Positions 38,946-51,800 of a stretch of 64,000 nucleotides of DNA are shown one piece after another. Numbering within the stretch: position 1 is the stretch's first letter; the number at the start of each line of letters is the position of its first letter. The DNA is from Chitinophaga sp. HK235 (GTDB lineage Bacteria; Bacteroidota; Bacteroidia; Chitinophagales; Chitinophagaceae), in contig NZ_CP073766.1 of the NCBI RefSeq assembly GCF_018255755.1, forward strand, positions 7,624,501-7,688,500. Direction: 5' to 3'. The notes beneath the pieces were generated by a model. The model was not told the DNA's origin and searched no databases. It saw only the letters and a list, made by a program, of their open reading frames with translations. A program made the translations under genes and the position numbers.

Positions 38946-41900
38946 ATGAAAATAATGTACCTGTTATTATTATTTTCCTGTAGTCTGTCTGCCTATGCAC
39001 AACAATCAGCTCCCCTACGCGTAGAAGTAGCAAGGGCTGAACTCAGATCAAGACAAATTATCTCTCCTGCACCGGAAGCTGCTGAACTTGGAAAATATGG
39101 TAATGCGCCGGTAAGCCTTTATACAGGAGCGCCGGATATCACTATTCCGGTTTATACGCTACAGGGTAATAACTTATCCATCGCACTGAGTCTCCATTTT
39201 GATGCGGGAGGTTTCAGACCGCAGGATGCACCCACCTGGGTGGGCCAGAACTGGTCTCTGTTTGCAGGTGGTGTGATTACAAGGGTCGTACGCGGTAATC
39301 CGGATGATCAGCATTATACCACGTTGAACCTGCCACCCGCTGGCAATTTTTTCTCCTTACAAGACACGCTGCAGCAAATAAAAAGGGGAGAACTGGAAAT
39401 GGAACCCGACCATTATTATTACAACTTCGATAACTATACCGGGAAGTTCATCGTGACGCCATCCGGTCAGATCGTCAGCAAAACGCGGAATATGATGGAC
39501 ATCCGGTTTGATTCCAGCGAAATAACTGTTACAGATGATAAGGGCAACCGTTATCGCTTTGCAGATAGGGAATCCACCCGGATGGAACTGGGAAATGATC
39601 CCTATCCTGATTCGGCTACTGTTCGCACTTATCATTATATATCAAGCTGGTACCTGACCAGTATTTTTGCAGCCAATGGTCATGAGAAATTATATTTCGA
39701 CTATGATTCTACCGGCGAATATCCCATCGATTTACAAAATACCAATAACGCAGCTGTTACCCGTAGTTACGCTACTATCCGGCATTATGATAGTACCGGT
39801 ATGACGATCGTTAATGCTGTGGATAGTAACCTCAACGCCTATACGGGTCCTTTCACTTACAGTACGCGCAAGTTTCTGAAGAAAATATCTCTGGTACGGG
39901 ATGATAGCCTCATCGCCTTTATATCCCTGAAAGCTACAGCAGGCATTGATTCCAGCGGTGGCCGTAAACTGGATACCATTGCGGTATATAATGCCATCGG
40001 CGGAAGCCCGCAATTAGTGAAACAGTATAAACTGGGATACGGTTATTATACTAATCCGGAAAACAGTTTCACCAAACAACGATTGAGGCTGGATAGTTTA
40101 CAGGAACTTGCAGTAAGGCAGGATGTGGCTTCTCCTCCTCCGCATCTGTTTTTCTACAACATGAATGCCGCTATGCCGGAAAGGTTTTCCAAAAGCATTG
40201 ACCATTGGGGATTTTACAACCGCGCCAACAATCTGTCATTGGTTCCTAATGTAAAAATAATCTCCCCTGTAAACCCTTCCGATAGTATAGTCGGCGGCAA
40301 TGCAAACAGGGAGCCTGATCTGGCAGGATCATCCTATGCCATGATCAACAAAATCATTTACCCAACGGGGGGCTATACTACTTTGGGATATGAATTACAT
40401 ACCACCTTAAACCAAAATAACTCAGTACGGACATTGGGTGGCATCAGGATCAAATATATTGCTGACTATGCTTTTCCGGGCAAGCCTGCTAAGGTGAAAG
40501 TTTATACTTATCTCAACGATTTTAACTATGATTATCCAAGCGGGAGATCGGATGAATCTTTTCCCGCTTATCTGGTGAAGTCTTCCTACAACAACCGTGA
40601 CCAGGATACACTGTCCGGCGATTACTTACAAAGCCAGACCAACTATACCGTGACAGCTAACGGATCATTTGGCCTGGGGGCCTTCCAGGGAAAACATGTG
40701 GGTTATATAGAGGTATCAGAATATTTGATGGATAGCAGTAACAACAGCAACTTCGGCAGAACGTTGTATGAGTATCAGCTGGGAAATATTGCTACTGCAG
40801 ATGAAGACATAGCCAATGGTACATTGGTCCTCCTGCAGCTATACAATAAATATGGGGTATTAAGATATGAATTGACAAATACCTACACTTACAATACCAT
40901 AAGTACTTTTTCATCTGCGCAGGTAAAGCCGGTTTTAAGTCAGACGAATGAAGTGCTATGGTGCAAGACACTGGATACCGCGGGGAATCCCCTGTACAAG
41001 ACCTACACGGTCTTAAACGGACTACCATCCGGATGTACTGATACAAGAAATTATCCTACTGCCCTTAAAGTGAATACCTATGCTTTTAAGTCGCAGGAAA
41101 AATACCTTGCCAAACAGGATGAGCAGCGTGCAGATGATTTTACAGGTTTTCTGCTTAAAACCACGATCCAATATACTTATGGTAATCCGGCACATATCTA
41201 TCCAACGCTTATTGACAGATATAGTAATCATATAAGGGAAGTTATCCGTAAAAAGTATGTTGCGGATTACACCGGGCCGGCAGGGCCCAATGATGCCGGC
41301 ATTCCATTAATGCAGGCCAAACATTGCCTTGGAGCGGAAGTGGAGTCTTACCAATACCGCGCACTCATAGGAGGAACAGACAAACGGGTGATTAACGGTA
41401 CGATTAATTATTATGGTACTGATCTGTTGCCGGTAAAAGAACTGGGTATTGAAGCAAAAACCCCGGTAACCACTTTCCAGGAATCAGTGCTTACAGCAGG
41501 AGGCTTAACCTTTGACCCGGCTTACAAACCACAGATCTATTTCACTTATCAGAATGGTGCGCTTGCCTCCAGGCAAAAAGATGGCGCCATTACCCGATAC
41601 CTGCGGGGATATAACAATAGTTATACCGTGGCAGAAATGACCGGCGGAAGCGAAGTGCATGTGGCATACTACAACTTCGAAGACAACGGGCAGGCGTGGT
41701 ACGGGTCACAACTAACGGGGTATACGATCATTGATACGGTTGCATATTCCGGCAAAAGAAGTGCAATGATCCCTGCAGGCGGTAAGATCCAGATTCCTGC
41801 TGCTACCCTGCGTGTGGACATGAAACTCTCCTTCTGGTTACGTACCGGCAGTATTGTAGTGAAACAGGGTGTTGTTACGATACCGCCGTCTTTAACCAGC

Positions 41901-42206
41901 CCAACACGGAATGGCTGGACTTACTACGAATATCAATTTGATCCGGCAGAAGGGAGTGTCCAATTGATAGGTAATAACACAATTATAGACGAGCTACGCT
42001 ATATTTTTTTCGTTGCTGCCATTACTACTTATACCTACGAACCCCTGGTAGGAAGGACGAGCAACAATTCTATCAATGATCACATTATTTTTTATGAATA
42101 TGATGGATTAAACAGACTGGTAAATATCAGAGATGAAAATAAAAATATCCTGAAGAATTTTAGATATAACTATGGACCGGGCATACCCGTGGATATCCCT
42201 CATTAA
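38946..42206 (+). CDS. Secreted RHS/YD-repeat protein A, copy 2
   Basis: 1086 residues, same signal peptide and N-terminal RHS block as copy 1 with only scattered changes up to about residue 480 (for example DQHYTT in place of DYRYTR after NPD). Differences accumulate at about 640-660, 720-775 (GFLLKTTIQYTYGN, RYSNHIREVIRK), 790-815 and in the jelly-roll-like module (IPAGGKIQIPAATLRVDMKL). It ends in the common GPGIPVDIPH. It starts 27 nt after the stop of B copy 1 with no terminator between, so it should share the transcript. Function unknown; see copy 1. Confidence 0.92.
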   Translation: MKIMYLLLLFSCSLSAYAQQSAPLRVEVARAELRSRQIISPAPEAAELGKYGNAPVSLYTGAPDITIPVYTLQGNNLSIALSLHFDAGGFRPQDAPTWVGQNWSLFAGGVITRVVRGNPDDQHYTTLNLPPAGNFFSLQDTLQQIKRGELEMEPDHYYYNFDNYTGKFIVTPSGQIVSKTRNMMDIRFDSSEITVTDDKGNRYRFADRESTRMELGNDPYPDSATVRTYHYISSWYLTSIFAANGHEKLYFDYDSTGEYPIDLQNTNNAAVTRSYATIRHYDSTGMTIVNAVDSNLNAYTGPFTYSTRKFLKKISLVRDDSLIAFISLKATAGIDSSGGRKLDTIAVYNAIGGSPQLVKQYKLGYGYYTNPENSFTKQRLRLDSLQELAVRQDVASPPPHLFFYNMNAAMPERFSKSIDHWGFYNRANNLSLVPNVKIISPVNPSDSIVGGNANREPDLAGSSYAMINKIIYPTGGYTTLGYELHTTLNQNNSVRTLGGIRIKYIADYAFPGKPAKVKVYTYLNDFNYDYPSGRSDESFPAYLVKSSYNNRDQDTLSGDYLQSQTNYTVTANGSFGLGAFQGKHVGYIEVSEYLMDSSNNSNFGRTLYEYQLGNIATADEDIANGTLVLLQLYNKYGVLRYELTNTYTYNTISTFSSAQVKPVLSQTNEVLWCKTLDTAGNPLYKTYTVLNGLPSGCTDTRNYPTALKVNTYAFKSQEKYLAKQDEQRADDFTGFLLKTTIQYTYGNPAHIYPTLIDRYSNHIREVIRKKYVADYTGPAGPNDAGIPLMQAKHCLGAEVESYQYRALIGGTDKRVINGTINYYGTDLLPVKELGIEAKTPVTTFQESVLTAGGLTFDPAYKPQIYFTYQNGALASRQKDGAITRYLRGYNNSYTVAEMTGGSEVHVAYYNFEDNGQAWYGSQLTGYTIIDTVAYSGKRSAMIPAGGKIQIPAATLRVDMKLSFWLRTGSIVVKQGVVTIPPSLTSPTRNGWTYYEYQFDPAEGSVQLIGNNTIIDELRYIFFVAAITTYTYEPLVGRTSNNSINDHIIFYEYDGLNRLVNIRDENKNILKNFRYNYGPGIPVDIPH

Positions 42207-42227
42207 GTAACCGCACAATCAGTTCGT

Positions 42228-45200
42228 ATGAAACACATACTGATCATTATATGTCTGACTTTATACACAGCAACTGCATATAGCCAGTTAAGTACAGGCA
42301 ATACTTTTATAGTAGAGACAACCATTAAAACAACGGGTATTACTGATCAGGCTGGCGTAGATGCTTTACAGGCAGACAAGAAGGCCAGTACGATTACTTA
42401 CTTTGATGGTCTTGGACGACCATTGCAAAAAGTGATCATACAAGGCAGCCCTGAACAAAAAGATATAGTAATACCCTACTATTTCGATAATCAGGGGAAT
42501 AATAGTCAGCTCCTTCTATCCTATACTGACCTGAATAGCAGTAGTTTTGGTAGTTTCAGGACAACTGCCTATCAGGATCAGCGAGCATTTTATAGCCCGT
42601 CCAATACTGCCGTGCAGGATATAGCCAAAGATAATCTTCCGATTACGGTACTACGCTTTGAACAATCTCCGCTCAATAATCTGCAGGCACAGGGCGGCCC
42701 CGGTGCTAACTGGAATCCATACGGAGGTCATCCTGTTTCCACTAATTTTTCTTTTATTACTTCAACATATCCGAAAGATGATAGTTTACAGGTACACTGG
42801 GTGATTACCTCCGACAGTGGTGCTGTACCCACTGCTAACTTAATGATTCCGGGGGAAGCTCATAAAGTTGTCACCACAGATCCACAGGGGAATCAGACCA
42901 TTGATGTTTTCGACATTGACAATAATCATAAATTAAGAAGAAAATATGCCGACACAGTAGCGCTGGATACCCATTACTCGTATGATGATTTCAACCACCT
43001 GCGTTACATCATGACACCCAGAGCATCCAATCCCTTAAGAGGAAAAGGCCCTTATTGGACGGTTGACAGTATTCCATTTGCAAAAGATGAGTTCTGCTAT
43101 TATTATGAATACGATGAAAGAGGTAGGGTTATCCGGGAAAAAAAACCGGGCATAAGCCTTGTAGAGCGGGTGTATGATGCCAAGGACAGGTTGGTGTACC
43201 AAAGAGATGGTAACCAGTTGGCCAAAGGAGTATGGCAGTACTTTGGATATAATGATTCAGGCAAAATGGCAGGAACCAGCTTATGGGTATCAAACAAATC
43301 CCGTAATGATATGCAGGAAAAAGTAAATGCATATCTCAACGATTCGATAGCAGGAAATCTTTTAATACCATCACCTGTATATGACCCAATTATCGGTTTA
43401 ACGGCAGACCACTATAATAATTATGGCACCTATCCCGACCCTTTGTATGCCTTTGTACCTGGTGAGATGACGAAGTTACAAAACGGTAACAGCACTACAG
43501 CAGATATTGTAACCTCCTGTACCAAACACACCGCCGGATTAAAATGTGCCGACGGGGCACAGGTTTTAGATAGCACAATATCGCTATATAACTTTTACTA
43601 TTATGATGAGAGAAACAGATTAATCCAGACAGTCTCGAAAAATATGTACGGCGGTGTAGATATCAAAAGCATACGGTATGATTTTGAAGGTAAGATACTG
43701 AGTATCTATGACCATTACAGGAATCCGAAAAGCACGGTTACGCCTGAACTGAAAATCCTTACGGTCAGATATTATGATGGCGCCGGTAACCTCACCCGGA
43801 TAGATAAACAACTCAACGATTCCGGCCCACTGAAAACGATTGTTCAATATCGCTACAACAGCGTTGGGCAAATGGTTTGCAAAACATTCGGTAACAACCT
43901 GGATAGTATGAAATATACCTATCATATTCAGGGTTGGTTAAAAGGGGTCAACAGGGAATACGTACGCACAGGTACGGGTAACTATTTTGGCTTCGACCTC
44001 GGATATGATAGTGCTGCCACCCTGATCCCCGGCATTAATTATTTAAACCCGCAGTACAATGGCAACGTGGCCGGTATTATCTGGCGATCCGCCAATGATA
44101 ACATCTTACGCAAATATGATTTTAAGTATGATAAAATAGATAATTTGTTGCGCGCCGATTTCCTCCAGCAGGACGCCGGTACCAGCTGGTCTAATAGTCA
44201 GGTTGATTATACATTAAGCGGAATAAAGTATGATATTAACAGCAATATCCTGTCGCTGAGTCAGCGAGGGCTTTCCGGCACTTCCTCCATCCTTATAGAT
44301 AGCCTGAAATATGAATACTTCTACAATAGCAATAAAATACTTTATGTAACCGACAGAGTGAATAACCCGCTAAGTACCTTGGGCGATTTTAAAGAAGCCA
44401 ATACAGATTTTCAACAGGACTTTGACTATGATGTCAACGGTAATCAGTACCTCAATATGAATAAGCTCACAAAGGTACTACGATACAATAACCTGAACCT
44501 GCCGGATTCTATTTATATGTGGGGTAAAGGTTATGTGGAATATGCCTACGCTGGAAACGGTAATAAGTTACATAAAAAGGTGACGGATTATACCGGTGTC
44601 GGTAGATATACGAACATTGGTTATTTAGGCGATCTTGAATTCCGCAATGATACGCTGCAGTCCATTGCACACGAGGAAGGCCGTATCCGGGTAGTGGTGA
44701 AGCCTGGCGAGTCAGTTAAATATATCTATGATTATTTTGAGAAAGATCAGTTGGGTAACGTCAGGGTAATACTCACAGAACAGACAGACACCACTGTTTA
44801 CAGTGCCACTATGGAAACTGCCAATGCGGCCAGAGAAGAGCTTACGTTTAGTAATCTTGAGGCTACACGCAGTGCCAAACCAGCTGGTTATCCTGCCACC
44901 AATACAAAAGAGAAAAATGAATTTGTATCTCTGTTATCCGGTCAGCCAGACGGAAAGAAAACCGGACCTTCTCTGGTATTACGTGTAATGGCCGGAGACA
45001 CGGTGCAGATTGGTGTAAATGCCTTTTATAAAAGCACTGCTGTAAAGAAAAACAATCCGTTGTTACCATTAGCTGGTCTGTTAAATCAGACATTACAAAC
45101 CGCTTCAAATACGGCTGGAAACGGTTCTGTGCACACAGCTCCCTGGGCTGATCAACCACCGCTGATCGCAAACAACCTTACTTCAGACAGTTATGAACGG

Positions 45201-45848
45201 CTGAAGTCCGCAAACGATCAGAAAGCTGATCCACTACGTCCCAAAGCCTATCTGAACTACATATATTTTGACGAGCACTTTAAAATGGTGGAAGATGGCA
45301 GTGGTGTCAAACAGGTGCAGCCTGTCCCGGATCAAATACAACAACTTGGCACAGACAAGATGGTTGTCTCCAAAAGTGGCTATCTGTATGTATTTCCCAG
45401 TAACGAGAGTGCACAACAGTTGTATTTCGATAACATCACCGTATCGCTGATCACCGGTCCGTTATTGGAGGTAACGCATTATTATCCTACCGGTCTTGTA
45501 ATGGAAGGTATTAGCAGTAATGCTTTGAAGGGAACAGCCTATCCGGAGAACAGAAAAAAATTCAACAGTTATGAACTGCAAAGCCGGGAATTTATGGACG
45601 GTGGCAGCCTGGAGTGGTACGACTTCAAAACATCGATCTACGACCAACAGATCGGAAGATATTTACAGTTTCACGAACAGCAAAGATTCCAGGAGTATCT
45701 GTCTCCATTTCATTATATGTTCAATAAACCAGCCGGATATGTTGCTCCTGTAAACCCGAATGCAGTACCAGCCGTAGATGTATTAAAAGGAAAGGATATA
45801 GGCGCAAACGCAGTACGAAGTGTGAGTCTCACGCCTAAAGAAAAATAA
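42228..45848 (+). CDS. Secreted DUF6443/RHS-repeat protein B, copy 2
   Basis: 1206 residues with the same domain order as copy 1: signal peptide, DUF6443, YD repeats and a modified tip-less RHS core. Divergent patches include about 165-185 (FITSTYPKDDSLQV), 270-285 (ASNPLRGKGPYW) and 350-420 (LWVSNKSRNDMQEKVNAYLN and the segment after it). From about 480 to the end it is nearly the same as copy 1. The core ends YLQFHEQQRFQEYLSP, again without DPxG. No toxin or immunity gene follows; the next gene is A copy 3. Confidence 0.92.
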   Translation: MKHILIIICLTLYTATAYSQLSTGNTFIVETTIKTTGITDQAGVDALQADKKASTITYFDGLGRPLQKVIIQGSPEQKDIVIPYYFDNQGNNSQLLLSYTDLNSSSFGSFRTTAYQDQRAFYSPSNTAVQDIAKDNLPITVLRFEQSPLNNLQAQGGPGANWNPYGGHPVSTNFSFITSTYPKDDSLQVHWVITSDSGAVPTANLMIPGEAHKVVTTDPQGNQTIDVFDIDNNHKLRRKYADTVALDTHYSYDDFNHLRYIMTPRASNPLRGKGPYWTVDSIPFAKDEFCYYYEYDERGRVIREKKPGISLVERVYDAKDRLVYQRDGNQLAKGVWQYFGYNDSGKMAGTSLWVSNKSRNDMQEKVNAYLNDSIAGNLLIPSPVYDPIIGLTADHYNNYGTYPDPLYAFVPGEMTKLQNGNSTTADIVTSCTKHTAGLKCADGAQVLDSTISLYNFYYYDERNRLIQTVSKNMYGGVDIKSIRYDFEGKILSIYDHYRNPKSTVTPELKILTVRYYDGAGNLTRIDKQLNDSGPLKTIVQYRYNSVGQMVCKTFGNNLDSMKYTYHIQGWLKGVNREYVRTGTGNYFGFDLGYDSAATLIPGINYLNPQYNGNVAGIIWRSANDNILRKYDFKYDKIDNLLRADFLQQDAGTSWSNSQVDYTLSGIKYDINSNILSLSQRGLSGTSSILIDSLKYEYFYNSNKILYVTDRVNNPLSTLGDFKEANTDFQQDFDYDVNGNQYLNMNKLTKVLRYNNLNLPDSIYMWGKGYVEYAYAGNGNKLHKKVTDYTGVGRYTNIGYLGDLEFRNDTLQSIAHEEGRIRVVVKPGESVKYIYDYFEKDQLGNVRVILTEQTDTTVYSATMETANAAREELTFSNLEATRSAKPAGYPATNTKEKNEFVSLLSGQPDGKKTGPSLVLRVMAGDTVQIGVNAFYKSTAVKKNNPLLPLAGLLNQTLQTASNTAGNGSVHTAPWADQPPLIANNLTSDSYERLKSANDQKADPLRPKAYLNYIYFDEHFKMVEDGSGVKQVQPVPDQIQQLGTDKMVVSKSGYLYVFPSNESAQQLYFDNITVSLITGPLLEVTHYYPTGLVMEGISSNALKGTAYPENRKKFNSYELQSREFMDGGSLEWYDFKTSIYDQQIGRYLQFHEQQRFQEYLSPFHYMFNKPAGYVAPVNPNAVPAVDVLKGKDIGANAVRSVSLTPKEK

Positions 45849-45850
45849 AA

Positions 45851-48800
45851 TTATTGTCCCCGAAATTCCCGTACTATGAAAATAATGTACCTGTTATTAT
45901 TATTTTCCTGTAGTCTGTCAGCCTATGCACAACAATCAGCTCCGCTACGCGTAGAAGTAGCAAGGGCGGAACTCAGATCAAGGCAAATCATTTCTCCTGC
46001 GCCGGAAGCTGCTGAACTTGGGAAATATGGCAACGCGCCGGTAAGCCTTTATACAGGAGCGCCGGATATCACTATTCCGGTTTATACGCTGCAGGGTAAT
46101 AACTTATCCATCGCACTGAGCCTCCATTTTGATGCGGGTGGTTTCAGACCGCAGGATGCACCTACCTGGGTGGGCCAGAACTGGTCCCTTTTTGCAGGTG
46201 GTGTGATCACCAGAGTTGTACGTGGTAATCCGGATGATGATCGTTATACCAGGCTGAACTTACCATCCGCTGGTAATTTTTTCTCCTTACAAGATACGCT
46301 GCAGCAAATAAAAAGAGGAGAACTGGAAATGGAACCCGACCATTATTATTACAACTTCGATAATTATACCGGGAAGTTCATCGTGACGCCATCCGGCCGG
46401 GTGATCACCAAAATGCGGAATATGATGGATATCCGGTTTGATTCCAGCGAAATAACCGTCACAGATGATAAGGGTAACCGCTATCGTTTTGCAGATAGGG
46501 AATCCACCCGGATGGAACTGGGAAATGATCCCTATCCTGATTCGGCTACTGTTCGCACTTATCACTATATATCCAGCTGGTATCTGACCAGTATTTTTGC
46601 AGCCAATGGTCATGAGAAATTATATTTCGACTACGATTCTACCGGCGAATATCCCATCGATTTACAAAATACCAATAACGCAGCTGTTACCCGTAGTTAT
46701 ACTACTATCCGGCATTACGATAGTACCGGTATGACGATTGTTAATGCTGTTGATAGTAACCTCAACGCCTATACGGGTCCTTTCACTTACAGCACGCGTA
46801 AATTTCTGAAAAAAATATCTCTGGTACGGGATGATAGCCTCATTGCCTTTATATCCCTGAAAGCTACAGCAGACATTGATTCCATCGGTGGCCGTAAACT
46901 GGATACCATTGCTGTATATAATGCCATCGGTGGAACCCCGCGATTAGTGAAACAGTATAAACTGGGATATGGTTATTATACTAACCCGGAAAACAGTTTC
47001 ACCAAAAAACGATTGAGACTGGATAGTTTACAGGAACTTGCAATAAGGCAGGATGTGGCTTCTCCTCCTCCGCATCTGTTCTTCTACAACATGAATGCCG
47101 CTATGCCGGAAAGGTTCTCCCAAAGCATTGACCATTGGGGATTTTACAACCGCGCCAACAATCTGTCATTGGTCCCTAACGTAACAATAATCTCCCCCCT
47201 AAACCCTTCCGATAGTATAGTAGGTGGAAACGCCAACCGGGAGCCAGATCTGGCAGGATCATCCTATGCCATGATCAACAAAATTATTTATCCAACAGGA
47301 GGCTATACTGCTTTGGAATATGAATTACATACTACCTTAAACAAAAATGACTCAGTACGGACATTGGGAGGCGTCAGGATCAAATCTATTGCTGACTATG
47401 CATTTCCGGATATTCCGGGTATGTTTGGCCAGGTGAAAACGTATAGTTATCTCAGTGATTCTAATCTTAATAAAATAAGTGGCAAATCGGATGAGTCTTT
47501 TCCTGCTTATCTGGTGACCTCTTCTTATAATAATCGTGATCAGGACACACTATCCGGCGACTACTTTCAAAGCCAGACCAACTATACCGCGACAGCCAAC
47601 GGATCATTTGGCCTGGGGGCCTTTCAGGGAAAACATGTGGGCTATTCAGTGGTGACAGAGACTTTGGTGAAAGAATCTTACCCCTATACCTACGGTAAAA
47701 CCTTATATAGGTACCAGCTTGGAAATGTGAATACAGCAGATGAAGACATTGCCAATGGTACATTAATCTACCTCGACCTGCGAATCATAGATGAATTGAA
47801 AAATGCCTACACTTACAACACAATAGATACCTTTTCATGTACGCAGGTAAAGCCGGTTTTAAGTCAGACGAATGAAGTACTATGGTGCAAGACATTGGAC
47901 TCCGCCGGAAATGCGCTGTACAACGCTCACACGGTGTTAAACGGACTGCCGCCCGGATGTATTGATGCAAGAAATTATCCTACTGCCCTGAAAGCGAATA
48001 CCTATGTTTTTAAATCTCAGGAAAAATATCTTACCAGACAGGACGTGAAACGCCCCGATGAATTCTTTCCTTTAATCACTATTTTGTATACTTACGGAAA
48101 TCCGGCACATATCTATCCCACACTTATTGACAGGATCAATCAAGCCACAAGGATAGTCACCCGCAAAAAGTATGTTGCCGATTACACAGGTCCGGCAGGG
48201 CCCTATGATGCCGGTATTCCGCTGATGAAGGCCAAACACTGCCTTGGAGCGGAAGTGGAGTCTTATCAGTTCCGCGAACCCTGGACTATACCTCAGATAA
48301 GGGTAATTAACGGTACGATTAATTATTATGGCCCTGATCTGTTGCCGGTAAAACAACTGGGTGTTGAAGCAAAAACACCAATAACCACTTTCCAGGAATC
48401 TGTGCTTACGGCAGGAGGTTTAATCTTTGACCCGGCTTACAAACCACAGGTCTATTTTACTTATCAAAATGGCGCGCTTGCCTCCAGACAAAAACATGGA
48501 GGTGCCATTACCCGGTACTTGCGGGGATATAACAATAGTTATACCGTGGCGGAAATGACTGGTGGAAATTCAGTGCATGCGGCATACTATAACTTTGAAG
48601 ATGACGGACAAGCCCGGTACGGCTCACAACTAACGGGGTATACTATAATCGATACTGTTGCATATTCCGGCAACAGGAGCGGACTGCTCTCTGCAGACAG
48701 TACGATCCTGATTCCCGCTTCTACGATGCGTGTGGTCATGAAACTCTCCTTCTGGTTACATACCGGCAGTATTGCAGTGAAACAGGGTGTTGTTACGATA

Positions 48801-51800
48801 ACGCCGTTTTTAACCGGTCCAACGCGGAATGGCTGGACATACTACGAGTATCAATTTGATCCGGCAGATGGAAATGTACAACTGATAGGCAATAATACGA
48901 TAATAGATGAGCTGCGTTATATTTACGCCAATGCGACCATTACTACCTATACCTACGAACCCCTGGTAGGGAAGACGAGCAGCAATTCAGCCAATGATCA
49001 CACGATTTTTTATGAATATGATGGATTAAACAGACTGATAAATATCAAAGATGAAAATAAAAATATCCTGAAGATTTTTAAATATAACTATGGCCCGGGC
49101 ATCCCCGTGGACATCCCTCATTAAGTAACCGCTCAATGTGTTCGTATGAAAAACATACTGATCATCATATGGCTGACTTTATACGCAGCAACCGCTTATA
49201 GCCAGTTAAGTACCGGCAACAATTTTATAGTAGAGACAACTATTAAAACAACAGGTGTTACCAATCAGGCTGACGCGGAAGCCTTACCGGCAAATAGAAA
49301 GGCCAGTACCGTTACATACATTGATGGCTTTGGAAGGCCATTGCAAAAAGTGATCATACAAGGTAGCCCTGAACTAAAAGATATGGTAACACCATTCTAT
49401 TTTGATAGTTATGGAAATAATACTCCAATCTATTTACCCTATACCGACCTGAATGGCAGTAATTTTGGTAGTCTCAGGACCACTGCTTTCCATGATCAGA
49501 GCACATTTTACAAACCGTCCAATACCTCCGTGGAGGATATAGCTAAAGATAGTCTCCCGATTACTGTACTACTTTTTAACACCCCGCTCAACGAGCTGTG
49601 GGCGCAGGGTGGCCCCGGTGCTAACTGGAATCCTTACGTAGGTCATCCTGCATTCACTATTTCGTCAATCGTGCACGAGGTGTGGGATAGTTTATTATAC
49701 CGCTGGCTGATTACCTCCGACAGTGGTGCCGTACCTACCTTGAGTGAATGGCAGTTTGCGGAAGCCAATAAGATTACCTCTACAGATCCGGATGGAAATC
49801 GGACCATTGATCTTTTCGATATTGATTATAACCATACACTTAGAAGAAAATATGCCGATACAGTAGCAATAGATACCCACTACTCGTATGATGATTTCAA
49901 CCGCCTGCGTTATATAATTACACCGGAAGGAACAAAACAGTTGGGACATGGTCGCTTTCCCTGGACAGCCTGGACAGTGGATAGTGTTCCCGGTATAAAA
50001 GAACCGTTCTGCTACTATTATGAATACGATGGAAGAGGAAGGGTGATCAGGGAAAAAAAGCCGGGAGTGGATCTTGTTGAGATGGTGTATGATGCAAAGG
50101 ACAGGTTGGTTTATAAAAGAGATGGTAACCTTCTGGCAAAAGGACAATGGCTGTATTATCTATACGACAATTTCGACAGAATAACCGCAACATCGATCAT
50201 GGTAACGAACAATTCGCGGAATGCCATGCAGGAAAAGGTAAACACCTATGTATATGATTCGATAATTGGAAATCTTATAATACCATTACCTGACTATACG
50301 CCAATTCGCCTGTTGACGATGAATGGCTATGATAATTATGGTGCCGATCCCACCCTTTCACATCCCTTTGTGCCCACTGAAATGACGAAATTACAGAGTG
50401 GTAACAGCAGCACGGCAGACATAGCAACTACCTCGTCAAAACATACCGGTGGATTAAAATGCTTTGAGCTGAAATGGGTACTGGATAGCACATTAATGCT
50501 TCATACCACCTACTATTATGATGATAAAGGCAGAATAATCCAGACAATATCCGAAAACCTGTATGGTGGCACGGATATCAAAAGCATACGGTATGATTTT
50601 GAAGGTAAGATACTGAGCACCTATGACCATTACAATAATCCGAAAAGCACGGTGACGCCTGAACTAAAAATCCTTACCGTCAGATATTATGATGCCGTCG
50701 GTAACCTCACCCGGATAGATAAACAACTCAATGATTCCGGCCCACTGAAAACGATTGTTCAATTGCGCTATAATACCCTTGGACAGCTCATTTGCAAAAC
50801 CTTAGGCAACAACCTGGATAGTATGAAATATGCCTACCATATTCAGGGTTGGTTAAAAGGGATAAACAGGGACTACGTACGCACCGGTACCGGTAACTAT
50901 TTTGGCTTCGACCTCGGATATGATAGTGCTGCCTCCCTGATCCCTGGTGTTACTTATTTAAACCCGCAGTACAATGGTAAGGTGGCCGGTACTATATGGC
51001 GATCTGCCAATGACAACATCTTACGCAAATATGATTTTAAGTACGATAAAACAGATAACTTGTTACGCGCCGATTTCCTCCAGCAGGATGCCGGTACCAC
51101 CACCTGGTCCAAAAGTCAGGTAGATTATACGGTAAGCGGAATAAAATATGATTTAAACAGCAATATTCTGTCTCTCAATCAGAGAGGGCTTTCCGGTACT
51201 TCCTCCATCCTGATAGACAGCCTGAAATATGTATACTTCAACAGCAATAAAATATTTTATGTAACCGATAGAGTGAACAACCCGCTAAGTACGTTGGGAG
51301 ATTTTAAAGAAGCGAATACAGATCTGCAACAGGACTATGATTATGATGCCAACGGTAACCAGTATCTCGATATGAATAGGCAGACAAGTGTATTACGATA
51401 CAATTATCTGGACCAGCCAGATTCCATTTATATGTGGGGAAAAGGGTATGTGGTATATACCTATGATGCAAACGGAAATAAGTTACAAAAGGCGATTACA
51501 GATTATACCGGCGCAGGCAAATATACAACCATTGGTTATGTAGGCGATCTGGAATTCCGCAATGATACGCTGCAGTCTATTGCACATGAAGAAGGCCGTA
51601 TTCGTGTAGTGGTGAAGACTGGTGAGCCAATTAAATATATCTACGATTATTTTGAGAAAGACCAGTTGGATAACGTCAGGGTAATACTCACAGAACAAAC
51701 AGACACCAGTGTTTACAGCGCGAGCATGGAGACAGCCAACGCGGCCAGAGAGGAGCGTACTTTCAGTAATCTTGAGGCTACACGCAGCGCCAAACCAGCT

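Larger units (their letters stand above)
38921..45850 (+). repeat. RHS A-B tandem unit 2 (6930 bp)
   Basis: Same structure as unit 1, starting with the leader TTATTGTCCCCGAAATTCCC + GTACT. The A genes of units 1 and 2 are the most alike of the three. Confidence 0.95.
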
